This document shows, piece after piece, positions 8,182-17,259 of a stretch of 41,213 nt of DNA (positions are counted from its first letter, which is position 1; every line of letters begins with the position of its first letter). The stretch is taken from the NCBI GenBank assembly GCA_003326195.1, contig LXQE01000175.1, forward strand, positions 1 to 41,213, read 5' to 3'. The stretch comes from Nostoc punctiforme NIES-2108. Its GTDB lineage: Bacteria; Cyanobacteriota; Cyanobacteriia; Cyanobacteriales; Nostocaceae. The position numbers and the translations under genes are program-made. The notes below the pieces were generated by a model, which worked only from the letters and a program-made list of their open reading frames with translations, did no database searches and had not been told where the DNA came from.

Positions 8182-8760
8182 ATGAGCAAGGAAAATGACC
8201 CTGCAAAACCAGAATTAACAAACTTAGAATCTGTCACTAATACTGGCTTGATTGCTCTACAAGCTGTAGACATCAAAATTCAAAAGTTAGAGAACCGACA
8301 ACGGCGTGTTTTTGCAAAAATTCAAATTCCCTATTCATTAGAACAAGTTTGGCAGGTTCTCACAGACTATGAAGCTTTTACTGAGTTCATGCCCAATTTT
8401 ACACAAAGTAGACGCTTGGCTCATCCAACTGGAGGTATTCGTGTAGAACAAGTCCGCACTAAAAGTTTCATGGGGATGAAGATATCAACCAAATTAGTTG
8501 TAGATATCGAAGAAAACTTTCCCTCTAAAATTCATTATCAACAAGTTGAGGGAGACTTTAAGAACTTCTCTGGTTACTGGCAGTTAAAACCTTGGAATTT
8601 ATCGCTCGATCAAGATGGAGTGGAGCTTTCATATAACTTCTTGATTTGGCCAAAACCAATCTTACCAGGAGCATTAGTGGAACACGTTTTGAGCCACGAT
8701 ATACCAGTAAGTATGTTAGCGATTAGAGAGCGAACAGAAAAGCTATTTAGTCATGGATAG
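8182..8760 (+). CDS. SRPBCC (START/polyketide cyclase-like) protein
   Basis: The 192-residue protein has a Bet v1-like/SRPBCC core from about residue 40: RRVFAKIQIPYSLEQVWQVL, then TDYEAFTEFMPNF, VEQV, and a C-terminal helix with MLAIRERTEKLF. No signal peptide or membrane segment was seen. AAGAGG precedes ATG 8182. Similar proteins of unknown role are common in cyanobacteria, so it may be a general lipid- or ligand-binding protein. Placed with ThDP and KAS III-like enzymes in the same cluster, a cyclase/aromatase role is plausible, as carbazole pathways pair such enzymes with a dedicated cyclase. That role is inference only. Confidence 0.75.
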   Translation: MSKENDPAKPELTNLESVTNTGLIALQAVDIKIQKLENRQRRVFAKIQIPYSLEQVWQVLTDYEAFTEFMPNFTQSRRLAHPTGGIRVEQVRTKSFMGMKISTKLVVDIEENFPSKIHYQQVEGDFKNFSGYWQLKPWNLSLDQDGVELSYNFLIWPKPILPGALVEHVLSHDIPVSMLAIRERTEKLFSHG

Positions 8761-8788
8761 ATGACTAGTAGTTTATCGCATTAGTTTT

Positions 8789-8820
8789 GCTAGAAAAATT
8801 AACTTTTCAGCTTTTTTTTT
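8789..8820 (+). terminator. Intrinsic terminator between the early block and the trp block
   Basis: GCT-A-GAAAA pairs with TTTTC-AGC around an ATTAAC loop and is followed directly by nine T residues (8812-8820). This would end transcription of the halogenase-to-SRPBCC block or attenuate entry into trpE(G). The stem is AT-rich and has one bulge. Confidence 0.6.
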
Positions 8821-8963
8821 CCTCGTTATTTGCGAATTTTGGGTACTTTGTGATTCGTTATTTTACAGTGCAAAATTCATGCGATGTATCAACTAGGCAA
8901 ACAAGTTTGTAGTCAAAGCATTTCTGGAATGGTGTTCTTTAAATAGTTTGAGAAAATTCCCCA

Positions 8964-11207
8964 ATGTTTGATACTCATTGCTACACAACTAAAGGTGGAG
9001 TTTGCATATCTCGCTCCATCACTGAGACACTGATTGAAGCTGCGATTGATGAAGTCTTATCGCGTATTGATTCTCAACGTGGAGGTTTATTTTCTAGTAG
9101 TTACGAATATCCTGGAAGATATAAAAGATGGGCCATAGGTTTTGTTAATCCACCCTTAGAACTCGTTACTACTGACAACTTTTTTACACTCACAGCGCAT
9201 AATGATCGCGGTGTAGTACTATTGCAGTATTTAGCAGAGCGTTTGTTTGGGCGATCGCAACTCCAGATAGTTAATTGGGAAACTAAGCATTTATCTGGAT
9301 TAATTCGACCAACAGAACATTTATTTTCCGAAGAAGAGCGCAGCAAACAACCATCTGTCTTCAACATCGTTCGGGAAATCTTATCTGCTTTTGAGAGTCC
9401 AGAAGATCAACATTTAGGGCTGTATGGTGCATTTGGCTACGATTTGGTTTTCCAATTTGAACCAATGCCAAAGCAGCTTGAACGTTCTGTCGATCAGCGG
9501 GATATGTTGTTATATCTACCTGATGAACTGTTAATTGTTGACTACTACCAGCAACGTGCATTCAGGGTACAGTATGAATTTGAGACTAAGCATGGTAGTA
9601 CTAGAGGTTTGCCAAAGAGTGGTGAAATCATTGATTACAAAGGGAAATCCCATACCCCCACTCAACCCTGCGATCACAAACCAGATGAGTATGCTCTTCA
9701 AGTTGAGAAAGCACTTGATTATTTCCGTCGGGGTGATTTCTTTGAAGTAGTTCCTAGTCAAAACTTCTTTCAAGCTTGCCAAAAGTCTCCAGCAGAACTT
9801 TTTCGAAAGTTACAGCAAATAAATCCTAGTCCCTATGGATTTATCTGCAATTTGGGTGGAGAATATTTGATTGGTGCATCTCCAGAAATGTTTGTACGTG
9901 TCGAAGGTAAGCGTGTTGAAACTTGCCCAATTAGTGGCACTATCAAGCGTGGAAAAAATGCCATTGAAGATGCGACACAAATTCTTCAGCTGCTCAACTC
10001 ACGCAAGGATGAAGCTGAATTGACAATGTGTACTGACGTTGACCGCAACGACAAGTCCCGAATCTGCGAACCTGGGTCAGTACGAGTAATTGGCCGCCGC
10101 CAAATAGAGTTGTATAGTCATTTGATTCATACAGTAGATCACGTCGAAGGCTTAATCAGACCTGAATTTGATGCCTTGGATGCATTTCTCACTCATCTGT
10201 GGGCAGTCACAGTCACAGGAGCGCCCAAAAGAGCAGCAATGCAATTTATTGAACAGAATGAGCGTAGCCCTCGACGTTGGTATGGTGGAGCAGTTGGTTA
10301 TTTCACCTTCAAAGGCGACTTGAACACCGGTCTGATTCTGCGAACAATCCAGCTTAAAGACTCAATTGCAGAAGTGCGTGCGGGTGCGACAGTTCTTTAT
10401 GACTCAATTCCAGAAGCCGAAGCCCAAGAAACTATAACTAAAGCAGCAGCTTTGTTTCAAACGCTTTACCAGACTCAGCAAAAGTCCAACTTGTCATGCA
10501 GTTTAAACCTTAACAATCGAGCTAAAACTGAAACAAACAAGCGTGTTTTACTAATTGACCATGAAGACTCATTTGTACATACACTTGCTAACTATATCCG
10601 CTCTTCTGGTGCCACAGTTAAAACACTACGTCATGGTTTCTGCGAACAAATTCTAGATATTGAATCTCCAGACATCGTTGTACTATCTCCTGGCCCTGGT
10701 AGACCTAGTGACTTTAATGTGTCCAAAACAGTTGCAAGCTGCATCCGTCGAAAAATCCCAATTTTTGGGGTTTGTTTGGGGTTACAAGGAATTGTTGAAG
10801 CTTTTGGGGGTGAATTAGGAATTCTTGATTATCCGCAACATGGAAAATCGGCCCGTGTTGTTGTTACAGCCCCAGAATCTGGGATGTTTCAAGGCTTACC
10901 CCAATCTTTTGAAGTTGGTAGATATCATTCGTTATTTGCTCTACCCGATCGCCTTCCTCAAGAATTGCAAGTTACAGCTATTTCAGAAGATGGTGTGATT
11001 ATGGGCATTGAGCATAAAACCCTTCCAATTGCTGCACTTCAGTTTCACCCAGAATCTATCATGACTCTTTCTGGTGAAGTAGGTCTATCAATTATTAAGA
11101 ATATCGTGCGTATGTACACACGAGAGTGCAACTTCTCACATCCACACCTAGAAGAAACTACTGACAACAAAGATGTTATCCATCGTACCGTATTGTCTAT
11201 CTCTTAA
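8964..11207 (+). CDS. trpE(G): Anthranilate synthase, fused TrpE-TrpG
   Basis: The 747-residue fusion converts chorismate plus glutamine to anthranilate. Residues 1 to about 510 are the chorismate-binding component (PSPYGFICNLGGEYLIGASPEM, CPISGTIKRG, DVDRNDKSRICEPGSV, GAPKRAAMQFIE). Residues from about 530 are the class I glutamine amidotransferase with nucleophile Cys604 (GVCLGLQG) and His695/Glu697 (FHPES). The N-terminal SSSYEYPGRYKRW occupies the region where unfused TrpE carries the LLES feedback motif, so Trp inhibition may differ. The fused form is common in cyanobacteria and rhizobia. It heads a tight block with trpC-A-B-D; only 9 bp separate it from trpC. The 203-bp gap upstream holds a terminator and must hold a promoter; no run of Trp codons suggesting a leader peptide was seen. 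Confidence 0.95.
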   Translation: MFDTHCYTTKGGVCISRSITETLIEAAIDEVLSRIDSQRGGLFSSSYEYPGRYKRWAIGFVNPPLELVTTDNFFTLTAHNDRGVVLLQYLAERLFGRSQLQIVNWETKHLSGLIRPTEHLFSEEERSKQPSVFNIVREILSAFESPEDQHLGLYGAFGYDLVFQFEPMPKQLERSVDQRDMLLYLPDELLIVDYYQQRAFRVQYEFETKHGSTRGLPKSGEIIDYKGKSHTPTQPCDHKPDEYALQVEKALDYFRRGDFFEVVPSQNFFQACQKSPAELFRKLQQINPSPYGFICNLGGEYLIGASPEMFVRVEGKRVETCPISGTIKRGKNAIEDATQILQLLNSRKDEAELTMCTDVDRNDKSRICEPGSVRVIGRRQIELYSHLIHTVDHVEGLIRPEFDALDAFLTHLWAVTVTGAPKRAAMQFIEQNERSPRRWYGGAVGYFTFKGDLNTGLILRTIQLKDSIAEVRAGATVLYDSIPEAEAQETITKAAALFQTLYQTQQKSNLSCSLNLNNRAKTETNKRVLLIDHEDSFVHTLANYIRSSGATVKTLRHGFCEQILDIESPDIVVLSPGPGRPSDFNVSKTVASCIRRKIPIFGVCLGLQGIVEAFGGELGILDYPQHGKSARVVVTAPESGMFQGLPQSFEVGRYHSLFALPDRLPQELQVTAISEDGVIMGIEHKTLPIAALQFHPESIMTLSGEVGLSIIKNIVRMYTRECNFSHPHLEETTDNKDVIHRTVLSIS

Positions 11208-11216
11208 ATTCAAGTG

Positions 11217-12077
11217 ATGACTATGCAGACTGATCGCCATCCTTTAACTTTATTTACTACTAATGCCAAGCCGCGCCATATCCTTGAAGAGATTGTGTGG
11301 CAAAAAAAGCAAGAAGTTGCACTTAGAAGTCAGCAATTGTGTTTAGAAGATTTACAAAATCAGGTAAGTACTGCCCCTGCTACACGAGATTTCTTAAGTG
11401 CACTGCAAAAAAGCCCAACCAAACCCAGCTTAATTGCAGAAGTTAAAAAAGCCTCACCTAGTAAAGGAGTAATTCGAGCTAACTTTGAACCAGTCAAAAT
11501 TGCACAGGCTTATTCACAAGGTGGAGCAACTTGTATATCAGTGCTAACTGATGAAAAATTCTTTCAGGGCAGTTTTGACTATTTGCAGACGATTCGACAA
11601 AATGTTTCACTACCGCTGCTGTGCAAAGAATTCATCATTGATCCTTATCAAATATATCTAGCACGAGCAGCTGGCGCTGATGCTGTACTTTTGATTGCAG
11701 CTATTCTGTCAGACCAAAACCTCAAAGAATTTTTGCAAATTGCCTACAGTTTAGACATGAATGCTCTGATAGAGGTACATACTCTAGCAGAACTAGACCG
11801 AGTACTAACGCTCAAAGACTTACGTTTAGTAGGTATCAATAACCGTAATCTCGAAGATTTCACGGTTGATTTAGGAACTACACAGCATTTATTAACACAA
11901 CGAAGAGAAAAGTTAAACAGTTTAAACATCACTGTTGTTAGTGAGTCTGGTATACACACAAAAGCTGATTTAACTCTTGTGGCTCAAGCTGGTGCTAATG
12001 CTGTCTTAGTCGGAGAGTCTTTAGTCAAACAAACCGATCTAGTCCAAGCAGTACTCGATCTTCGGACAAATTTTTAG
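11217..12077 (+). CDS. trpC: Indole-3-glycerol phosphate synthase
   Basis: This TIM-barrel enzyme closes the indole ring from carboxyphenylamino-deoxyribulose phosphate. Characteristic segments include AEVKKASPSKGVI (catalytic Lys), ISVLTDEKFFQGSFDYL, LLCKEFIIDPYQIY, VGINNRNLEDFTVD and VVSESGI. A GTG at 11214 sits directly before ATG 11217; ATG 11217 or 11223 is the likelier start. It is monofunctional: no TrpF domain is fused. It is co-oriented with, and probably co-transcribed with, trpE(G) and trpA. Confidence 0.95.
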   Translation: MTMQTDRHPLTLFTTNAKPRHILEEIVWQKKQEVALRSQQLCLEDLQNQVSTAPATRDFLSALQKSPTKPSLIAEVKKASPSKGVIRANFEPVKIAQAYSQGGATCISVLTDEKFFQGSFDYLQTIRQNVSLPLLCKEFIIDPYQIYLARAAGADAVLLIAAILSDQNLKEFLQIAYSLDMNALIEVHTLAELDRVLTLKDLRLVGINNRNLEDFTVDLGTTQHLLTQRREKLNSLNITVVSESGIHTKADLTLVAQAGANAVLVGESLVKQTDLVQAVLDLRTNF

Positions 12078-12104
12078 TCATTCACTTACTTTGTTAGACA
12101 AACT

Positions 12105-12917
12105 ATGAGGACAATCTCTATTTCTCATTGCTTCGAGACTTTACGGAATCGCAATCAGTGCGCCTTAATTCCCTTTATTACGGCTGGCGATCCAGATTTA
12201 GAAATAACAGCAGAAGCTTTACGGGTTTTGGATCGTCACGGTGCCGATCTGATTGAGTTGGGTGTTCCCTACTCAGATTCTTTGGCAGATGGGCCTGTAA
12301 TTCAAGCAGCAGCAACCCGCGCTCTGCAACGGGGCATTCGTTTAGATCAAGTTCTGGAAATGGTTCGGACTGTTAGTCCCAGCCTCAAAACACCTTTAAT
12401 CTTATTTACTTACTACAACCCCATTTTGAACCGAGGTGTTGAGCAGTTCTTGCAACAAATAGCTCAAGCAGGCATCGCTGGTTTGGTAGTACCTGATTTA
12501 CCATTGGAGGAAGCAGAAAATTTATTACAGCTAGCCACCAAATATGGTATCGAAGTGATTTTGTTGGTAGCTCCTACTAGTTCAGTTGAACGTATTGAAG
12601 CGATCGCTCGTCAGTCTCAGGGATTCGTTTATTTAGTCAGTGTCACTGGTGTCACTGGTATACGCTCCGAACTCCAACTACATGTTAAAGATTTACTCAT
12701 AGATTTGCATAGTGTCACTGACAAACCTATTGCTGTTGGCTTTGGCATTTCTAGACCTGAACAAGCTCGTCAGGTGATGGATTGGGGTGCAAATGCTGTG
12801 ATCGTGGGTAGTGCCTTTGTAAAATGTTTGGCTAATAGGACAGCAACTCAAAAGCTGTTGGCAGTTGAAAAACTTTGTCGAAGTCTGAAAGCAGCAATTA
12901 CTGCATCAAATAACTAA
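12105..12917 (+). CDS. trpA: Tryptophan synthase alpha chain
   Basis: The 270-residue alpha subunit cleaves indole-3-glycerol phosphate to indole and glyceraldehyde 3-phosphate. The catalytic acids are present as E51 and D62 in ELGVPYSDSLADGP; the usual Pro of SDPLADGP is Ser59 here. Other family segments are TYYNPIL, GLVVPDLP, VTGVTGIR and GFGISRPEQ. It precedes trpB by 16 bp, so the two subunits are made together and indole should be channelled, yet the cluster also has a tryptophanase that regenerates free indole. Confidence 0.95.
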   Translation: MRTISISHCFETLRNRNQCALIPFITAGDPDLEITAEALRVLDRHGADLIELGVPYSDSLADGPVIQAAATRALQRGIRLDQVLEMVRTVSPSLKTPLILFTYYNPILNRGVEQFLQQIAQAGIAGLVVPDLPLEEAENLLQLATKYGIEVILLVAPTSSVERIEAIARQSQGFVYLVSVTGVTGIRSELQLHVKDLLIDLHSVTDKPIAVGFGISRPEQARQVMDWGANAVIVGSAFVKCLANRTATQKLLAVEKLCRSLKAAITASNN

Positions 12918-12933
12918 TCAGGGGGATTTCATC

Positions 12934-14178
12934 GTGGTCATCACAAAAGATATTTATGCTCTCGCTCCCAGAGCAAGCAAACAGCCTGATATATTGGGTC
13001 GATTTGGACGCTTTGGAGGTCAGTACGTTCCTGAAACTTTAATGTCAGCACTCAGTGAGCTAGAGAGAGCTTACCAGCACTGTCGTACAGTTCCTACTTT
13101 CCAATGTGAGTTGCAAAACCTCATGCAGGACTATGTAGGACGACCCAGCCCTCTCTACTTTGCTGAACGTTTAACTTCTCATTATACCAAACCTGATGGT
13201 ACAGGGCCACAAATCTACCTCAAACGTGAAGATTTAAACCATACAGGCGCTCACAAAATTAATAATGCTCTAGCTCAGGTGTTATTAGCAAAGCGAATGG
13301 GCAAAAAACGGATTATTGCAGAGACAGGAGCAGGTCAACACGGGGTTGCTACAGCCACAGTTTGCGCTCGCTTTGGTTTAAACTGCGTAATCTATATGGG
13401 TATCCATGATATGGAGCGGCAAGCTCTAAATGTGTTTCGGATGAAGTTGATGGGGGCAGAAGTTCGTCCTGTGGAAGCAGGAACAGGAACTTTAAAAGAT
13501 GCCACTTCCGAAGCAATCCGAGATTGGGTAACTAATGTCGAAACTACTCATTACATTCTCGGTTCTGTTGCTGGGCCTCATCCTTATCCGATGATGGTGC
13601 GTGATTTCCAGGCTGTGATTGGACAGGAAACTCGCACTCAGTGTCAGGAGAAATGGGAAGGACTACCAGATATTCTCCTGGCTTGTGTAGGAGGTGGTTC
13701 CAATGCGATCGGACTTTTCCACGAGTTTGTTGATGAACCAAGTGTGCGACTAATTGGAGTAGAAGCAGCAGGTGAAGGCGTTAATTCCCAAAAACATGCT
13801 GCTACTCTCACTCGCGGACGAGTTGGCGTTTTGCATGGTGCAATGAGCTATTTGCTACAAGATGACGATGGCCAGATAATCGAGGCACATTCGATTAGCG
13901 CTGGGCTAGATTATCCTGGTGTGGGGCCTGAGCATAGTTATTTGAAGGACATTGGTCGTGTTGAATACCACAGCATCACCGATCAAGAGGCTTTACAGGC
14001 ATTCCAGCGTCTTTCCCGGTTAGAGGGAATAATTCCGGCTTTAGAAACTGCCCATGCGATCGCTTATCTAGAAACTCTTTGCCCTGAAATAGAAGGAAGT
14101 CCACGAATTATACTCAGTTGCTCTGGACGGGGAGACAAAGATGTGCATACCGTTATTCAGTTCTTGAATGCTATCTAA
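12934..14178 (+). CDS. trpB: Tryptophan synthase beta chain
   Basis: The 414-residue PLP enzyme condenses indole and serine. It carries GRFGRFGGQYVPETLM at the N-terminus, PLP Lys108 in THTGAHKINN-like HTGAHKINN, the ETGAGQHG loop, the phosphate-binding GGGSNAIG, and SCSGRGDKD at the C-terminus. Translation starts at a GTG (12934) with a strong GGGGGA Shine-Dalgarno at about 12921. This is a TrpB1-type sequence, as expected for pairing with the adjacent TrpA. Confidence 0.96.
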   Translation: MVITKDIYALAPRASKQPDILGRFGRFGGQYVPETLMSALSELERAYQHCRTVPTFQCELQNLMQDYVGRPSPLYFAERLTSHYTKPDGTGPQIYLKREDLNHTGAHKINNALAQVLLAKRMGKKRIIAETGAGQHGVATATVCARFGLNCVIYMGIHDMERQALNVFRMKLMGAEVRPVEAGTGTLKDATSEAIRDWVTNVETTHYILGSVAGPHPYPMMVRDFQAVIGQETRTQCQEKWEGLPDILLACVGGGSNAIGLFHEFVDEPSVRLIGVEAAGEGVNSQKHAATLTRGRVGVLHGAMSYLLQDDDGQIIEAHSISAGLDYPGVGPEHSYLKDIGRVEYHSITDQEALQAFQRLSRLEGIIPALETAHAIAYLETLCPEIEGSPRIILSCSGRGDKDVHTVIQFLNAI

Positions 14179-14228
14179 TTAGGTCACGTTCAAATTAACT
14201 CTGTTGTAAAAATTTGGGAAAATTTGAG

Positions 14229-15323
14229 ATGATAGCTGCAATTCCTACAGTAAATGCAGACAATGCATTAACTTCTGATTCTGAAGATTGGTCTACCTTA
14301 TTGCAACAACTGCTAGACCGTCAGTCCCTTTCAGTACTCCAAGCCAAAAATCTGATGCAAGGTTGGTTAACAGAAGCCATTCCTGTAGCACAATCAGGAG
14401 CAATTTTGGCAGCAATTCAAGCCAAGGGAGTAGCTCCTGAAGAGTTGGTTGGTCTATCGCAAGTTTTGCGACAGCAGTCATTACAATTAGGAACTAGTAA
14501 TGCGATCAACTCCTATCCTTTGATTGACACTTGTGGGACTGGTGGAGATGGAGCCTCAACTTTCAATATTTCTACAGCTGTAGCTTTTGTGGTTGCAGCC
14601 GCAGGAATCAAAGTTGCCAAGCATGGCAATCGTTCAGCATCTAGTCAAGCTGGATCGGCCGATGTCCTAGAAACACTGGGTCTGAATCTTTATACCAGCA
14701 GCGATCGGGTAATCGCAGCACTTGACGAAGTTGGGATAACGTTTTTATTTGCACCAAGATGGCATCCTGCTTTCAAGGTGGTGTCACCTCTGCGTAAAAC
14801 GTTGAAAATCCGTACTGTCTTTAACCTATTAGGCCCCTTACTCAATCCTTTACCACTTACAGGGCAAGTTATCGGAGTTTATAATCCTAACTTAATGAAC
14901 ACAATCGCTGAGGCTTTAAATCAATTAGGCACTCGCCAAGCGATCGTTGTTCATGGACGTGAAAAACTGGATGAGGCAGGACTAGCAGATTTAACTGACA
15001 TGGTTGTGTTGGCAGACAAACAACTACATCAGGTAACTTTGAATCCTGAAGAGTTGGGATTAAAACCTGCTGCAACTGCTCAGTTAGCAGGTGGAAATGC
15101 CAAGGAAAATGCTGAAATTCTCAAAGCTGTACTTCAAGGAAAAGGCACTCAGGCGCAGCAAGATGTTGTGGCTTTGAACGCAGCGATAGCTTTACAGGTT
15201 GGTGAGGCGATCGCTTCCACAGATGAAATTAACTTCTATGCAAAAAGGGTAGTTGCTAAAGACATCTTACAAAGTGGAGAAGCCTGGATGAAGTTAGAAC
15301 AGTTAATCCGAATTCTGCATTAG
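14229..15323 (+). CDS. trpD: Anthranilate phosphoribosyltransferase
   Basis: The 364-residue enzyme attaches the phosphoribosyl group of PRPP to anthranilate. DTCGTGGDGASTFNIST, AKHGNRSASSQAGSADVLE and FNLLGPLLNPL match the PRPP/anthranilate-binding motifs. A TTG at 14214 opens the frame, but ATG 14229 with GGGAAA about 8 bp upstream is the better start. It closes the trp block in the order E(G)-C-A-B-D, the order of trp genes I recall from scytonemin clusters. trpF is not in the window, so that isomerase must be supplied from elsewhere in the genome. Confidence 0.95.
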   Translation: MIAAIPTVNADNALTSDSEDWSTLLQQLLDRQSLSVLQAKNLMQGWLTEAIPVAQSGAILAAIQAKGVAPEELVGLSQVLRQQSLQLGTSNAINSYPLIDTCGTGGDGASTFNISTAVAFVVAAAGIKVAKHGNRSASSQAGSADVLETLGLNLYTSSDRVIAALDEVGITFLFAPRWHPAFKVVSPLRKTLKIRTVFNLLGPLLNPLPLTGQVIGVYNPNLMNTIAEALNQLGTRQAIVVHGREKLDEAGLADLTDMVVLADKQLHQVTLNPEELGLKPAATAQLAGGNAKENAEILKAVLQGKGTQAQQDVVALNAAIALQVGEAIASTDEINFYAKRVVAKDILQSGEAWMKLEQLIRILH

Positions 15324-15450
15324 GTACAAAAAGTATCTACATACTTTACAAACGTAAAATTCACTACGTTTGGATTTATGTTGGTTGATTTATTTGACTT
15401 TTTTCTCGTTTGACAAAATACTTCATGAAACCTTTAGGAGCAATATTCTC

Positions 15451-17082
15451 ATGGCACAGAACATAAAGAACATTGTAATCGTCGGTGGTGGTTCTGCTGG
15501 TTGGATGACCGCAGCATATTTGAGCAAGGCTTTGGACAAAAATGTTCAGATTACCTTAATTGAGTCATCTAACATCACAACAGTGGGAGTTGGTGAAGCA
15601 ACCTTCAGCACCATTAAGCTGTTCTTTGATTTTCTCGGTTTGCAAGAACACGAATGGATGCCAAAATGCAATGCTACTTATAAAATGGCAATTAAGTTTG
15701 TCAACTGGAACTCTCAAGGACAATACTTTTACCATCCTTTTCAAAGATATGAAACGGTAGATGGTTTTGATATCTCCGAATGGTGGCTAAAAACAAAGAG
15801 ACATGAAGCACCATTTGATTATTCCTGCTTTATGATTCCTTTGTTATGCGATCTTAAGCGCTCTCCCAGACATTTTAACGGAGAAGTTTTTGACAATAAA
15901 GCTCAAGATTTGTTTACTCAAGAGATTACCACTCAAAAAAATGTCTTGGCTGATTTAAAAGCTCAGTACCCTTACGCCTATCATTTTGATGCCAACTTAC
16001 TTGCAAGATTCTTAAAAGATTATGGGAAGCAGAGAGGTGTAAGACAGATTGTTGATGACGTAGTAGACGTTAATTTAGGCGAAGATGGCAGTATAGATTA
16101 TGTCAAAACCAAAGAACATGGGACTATCAAAGGCGATTTGTTTATAGATTGTACTGGCTTCCGTGGTTTATTAATCAACAAAGCTCTTGGTGAACCATTC
16201 ATTTCCTTCTCGGAGTCGCTACTGTGCGATAGTGCGATCGCTATGCAAATACCCACTGATATCAAGAAAAATGGAATCAATCCTTATACAACAGCAACTG
16301 CTCTCTCATCTGGTTGGGTCTGGAACATCCCTCTGTATGGAAGAGTTGGGACAGGGTATGTCTACTCAAGTGCGTTTATCTCTAAAGAAGAGGCGGAAAC
16401 TGAATTTAGACAACACTTGGGAGAAGCAGCCAACGATTGCAGAGCTTCACATATCAAGATGAGAATTGGTAGAAACAGGAACTCATGGGTGAAGAACTGT
16501 GTAGCTATTGGTCTTTCTAGTGGTTTTGTTGAACCACTAGAGTCTACCGGCATATTTTTTATTCAGCATGGTATTGAAGAGTTGGTCAACAACTTACCAG
16601 ACACTTCCTTTAATGAGGATGTAATTAAAAACTACAACAAAACTGTTGCTAATTGCATAGATGGTGTTCGAGACTTTTTGACACTTCATTATTGTGCTAG
16701 TAATAGAGCAGACACAGAGTTCTGGAAGGCAAGCAAGCGCGACATCGTAATTTCTGAAGAACTGCAAGAAAGATTGAGATTGTGGAAGACTAGATTACCA
16801 AACAACAAGAGCATCAATCCGAACTATCACGGTTTTGAGTCTTATTCCTATTCTGTAATGTTGTTAGGGCTAAATTACCTACCTGAAAACAATTTACCTG
16901 TTTTGAATCATATTGAAGACCAAAAAGCCATAGCAACATTTGATGCAATTAAGGAAAGAACAGATTACCTTAGTGCTACCTTGCCATCTCAATATGAATA
17001 TTTAACTTACGTAATTAAATCTCAAGAACAGTCTGAGTATCTTAGCGAAAATGACTTAGTTCGCTCTTTGGTTACGACTTAA
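15451..17082 (+). CDS. Tryptophan halogenase (PrnA/RebH type)
   Basis: The 543-residue FADH2-dependent halogenase has VGGGSAGWMTAAYL at residues 11-24, GVGEAT at 46-51, catalytic Lys78 in CNATYKMAIKF, WVWNIP at 289-294, and EPLESTG with Glu364/Ser365 in the position of the catalytic Glu-Ser pair of RebH. All hallmark residues are present. ATG 15451 follows TAGGAG by about 10 bp; the open frame upstream from 15370 has no family resemblance. Known role: regioselective chlorination or bromination of free tryptophan; position (5, 6 or 7) cannot be read by eye. It lies directly after the trp block and before the flavin reductase, so Trp supply, halogenation and FADH2 supply are contiguous. Its product is a natural substrate for the cluster tryptophanase. 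Confidence 0.96.
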   Translation: MAQNIKNIVIVGGGSAGWMTAAYLSKALDKNVQITLIESSNITTVGVGEATFSTIKLFFDFLGLQEHEWMPKCNATYKMAIKFVNWNSQGQYFYHPFQRYETVDGFDISEWWLKTKRHEAPFDYSCFMIPLLCDLKRSPRHFNGEVFDNKAQDLFTQEITTQKNVLADLKAQYPYAYHFDANLLARFLKDYGKQRGVRQIVDDVVDVNLGEDGSIDYVKTKEHGTIKGDLFIDCTGFRGLLINKALGEPFISFSESLLCDSAIAMQIPTDIKKNGINPYTTATALSSGWVWNIPLYGRVGTGYVYSSAFISKEEAETEFRQHLGEAANDCRASHIKMRIGRNRNSWVKNCVAIGLSSGFVEPLESTGIFFIQHGIEELVNNLPDTSFNEDVIKNYNKTVANCIDGVRDFLTLHYCASNRADTEFWKASKRDIVISEELQERLRLWKTRLPNNKSINPNYHGFESYSYSVMLLGLNYLPENNLPVLNHIEDQKAIATFDAIKERTDYLSATLPSQYEYLTYVIKSQEQSEYLSENDLVRSLVTT

Positions 17083-17131
17083 GTGTATTAAGTTCTTTCT
17101 GGTCTAACATTACATGTTAATCATGCTGCTT

Positions 17132-17155
17132 TGTGAAATGCTCGGTCATTTCACA
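17132..17155 (+). other. Hairpin downstream of the tryptophan halogenase
   Basis: TGTGAAATG and CATTTCACA form a perfect 9-bp stem with a 6-nt loop. A second small stem (TAACAT/ATGTTA) lies at about 17106-17120. No long U-run follows directly, so this is a weak terminator or a processing site. Confidence 0.45.
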
Positions 17156-17259
17156 GAGCCTCTTTCGATGTTCCATCGACATCAGAGAATCTATAAGGCT
17201 CAAATCAAATGCAATGTATTTCAGAGAATGAGTACTAATCATCTCAGGAGATTTAAACC

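Noticed and set aside
8821..8963. Tryptophan leader-peptide attenuator before trpE(G)
   Set aside because: No short ORF with tandem TGG codons was found; only a simple terminator at 8789-8820.
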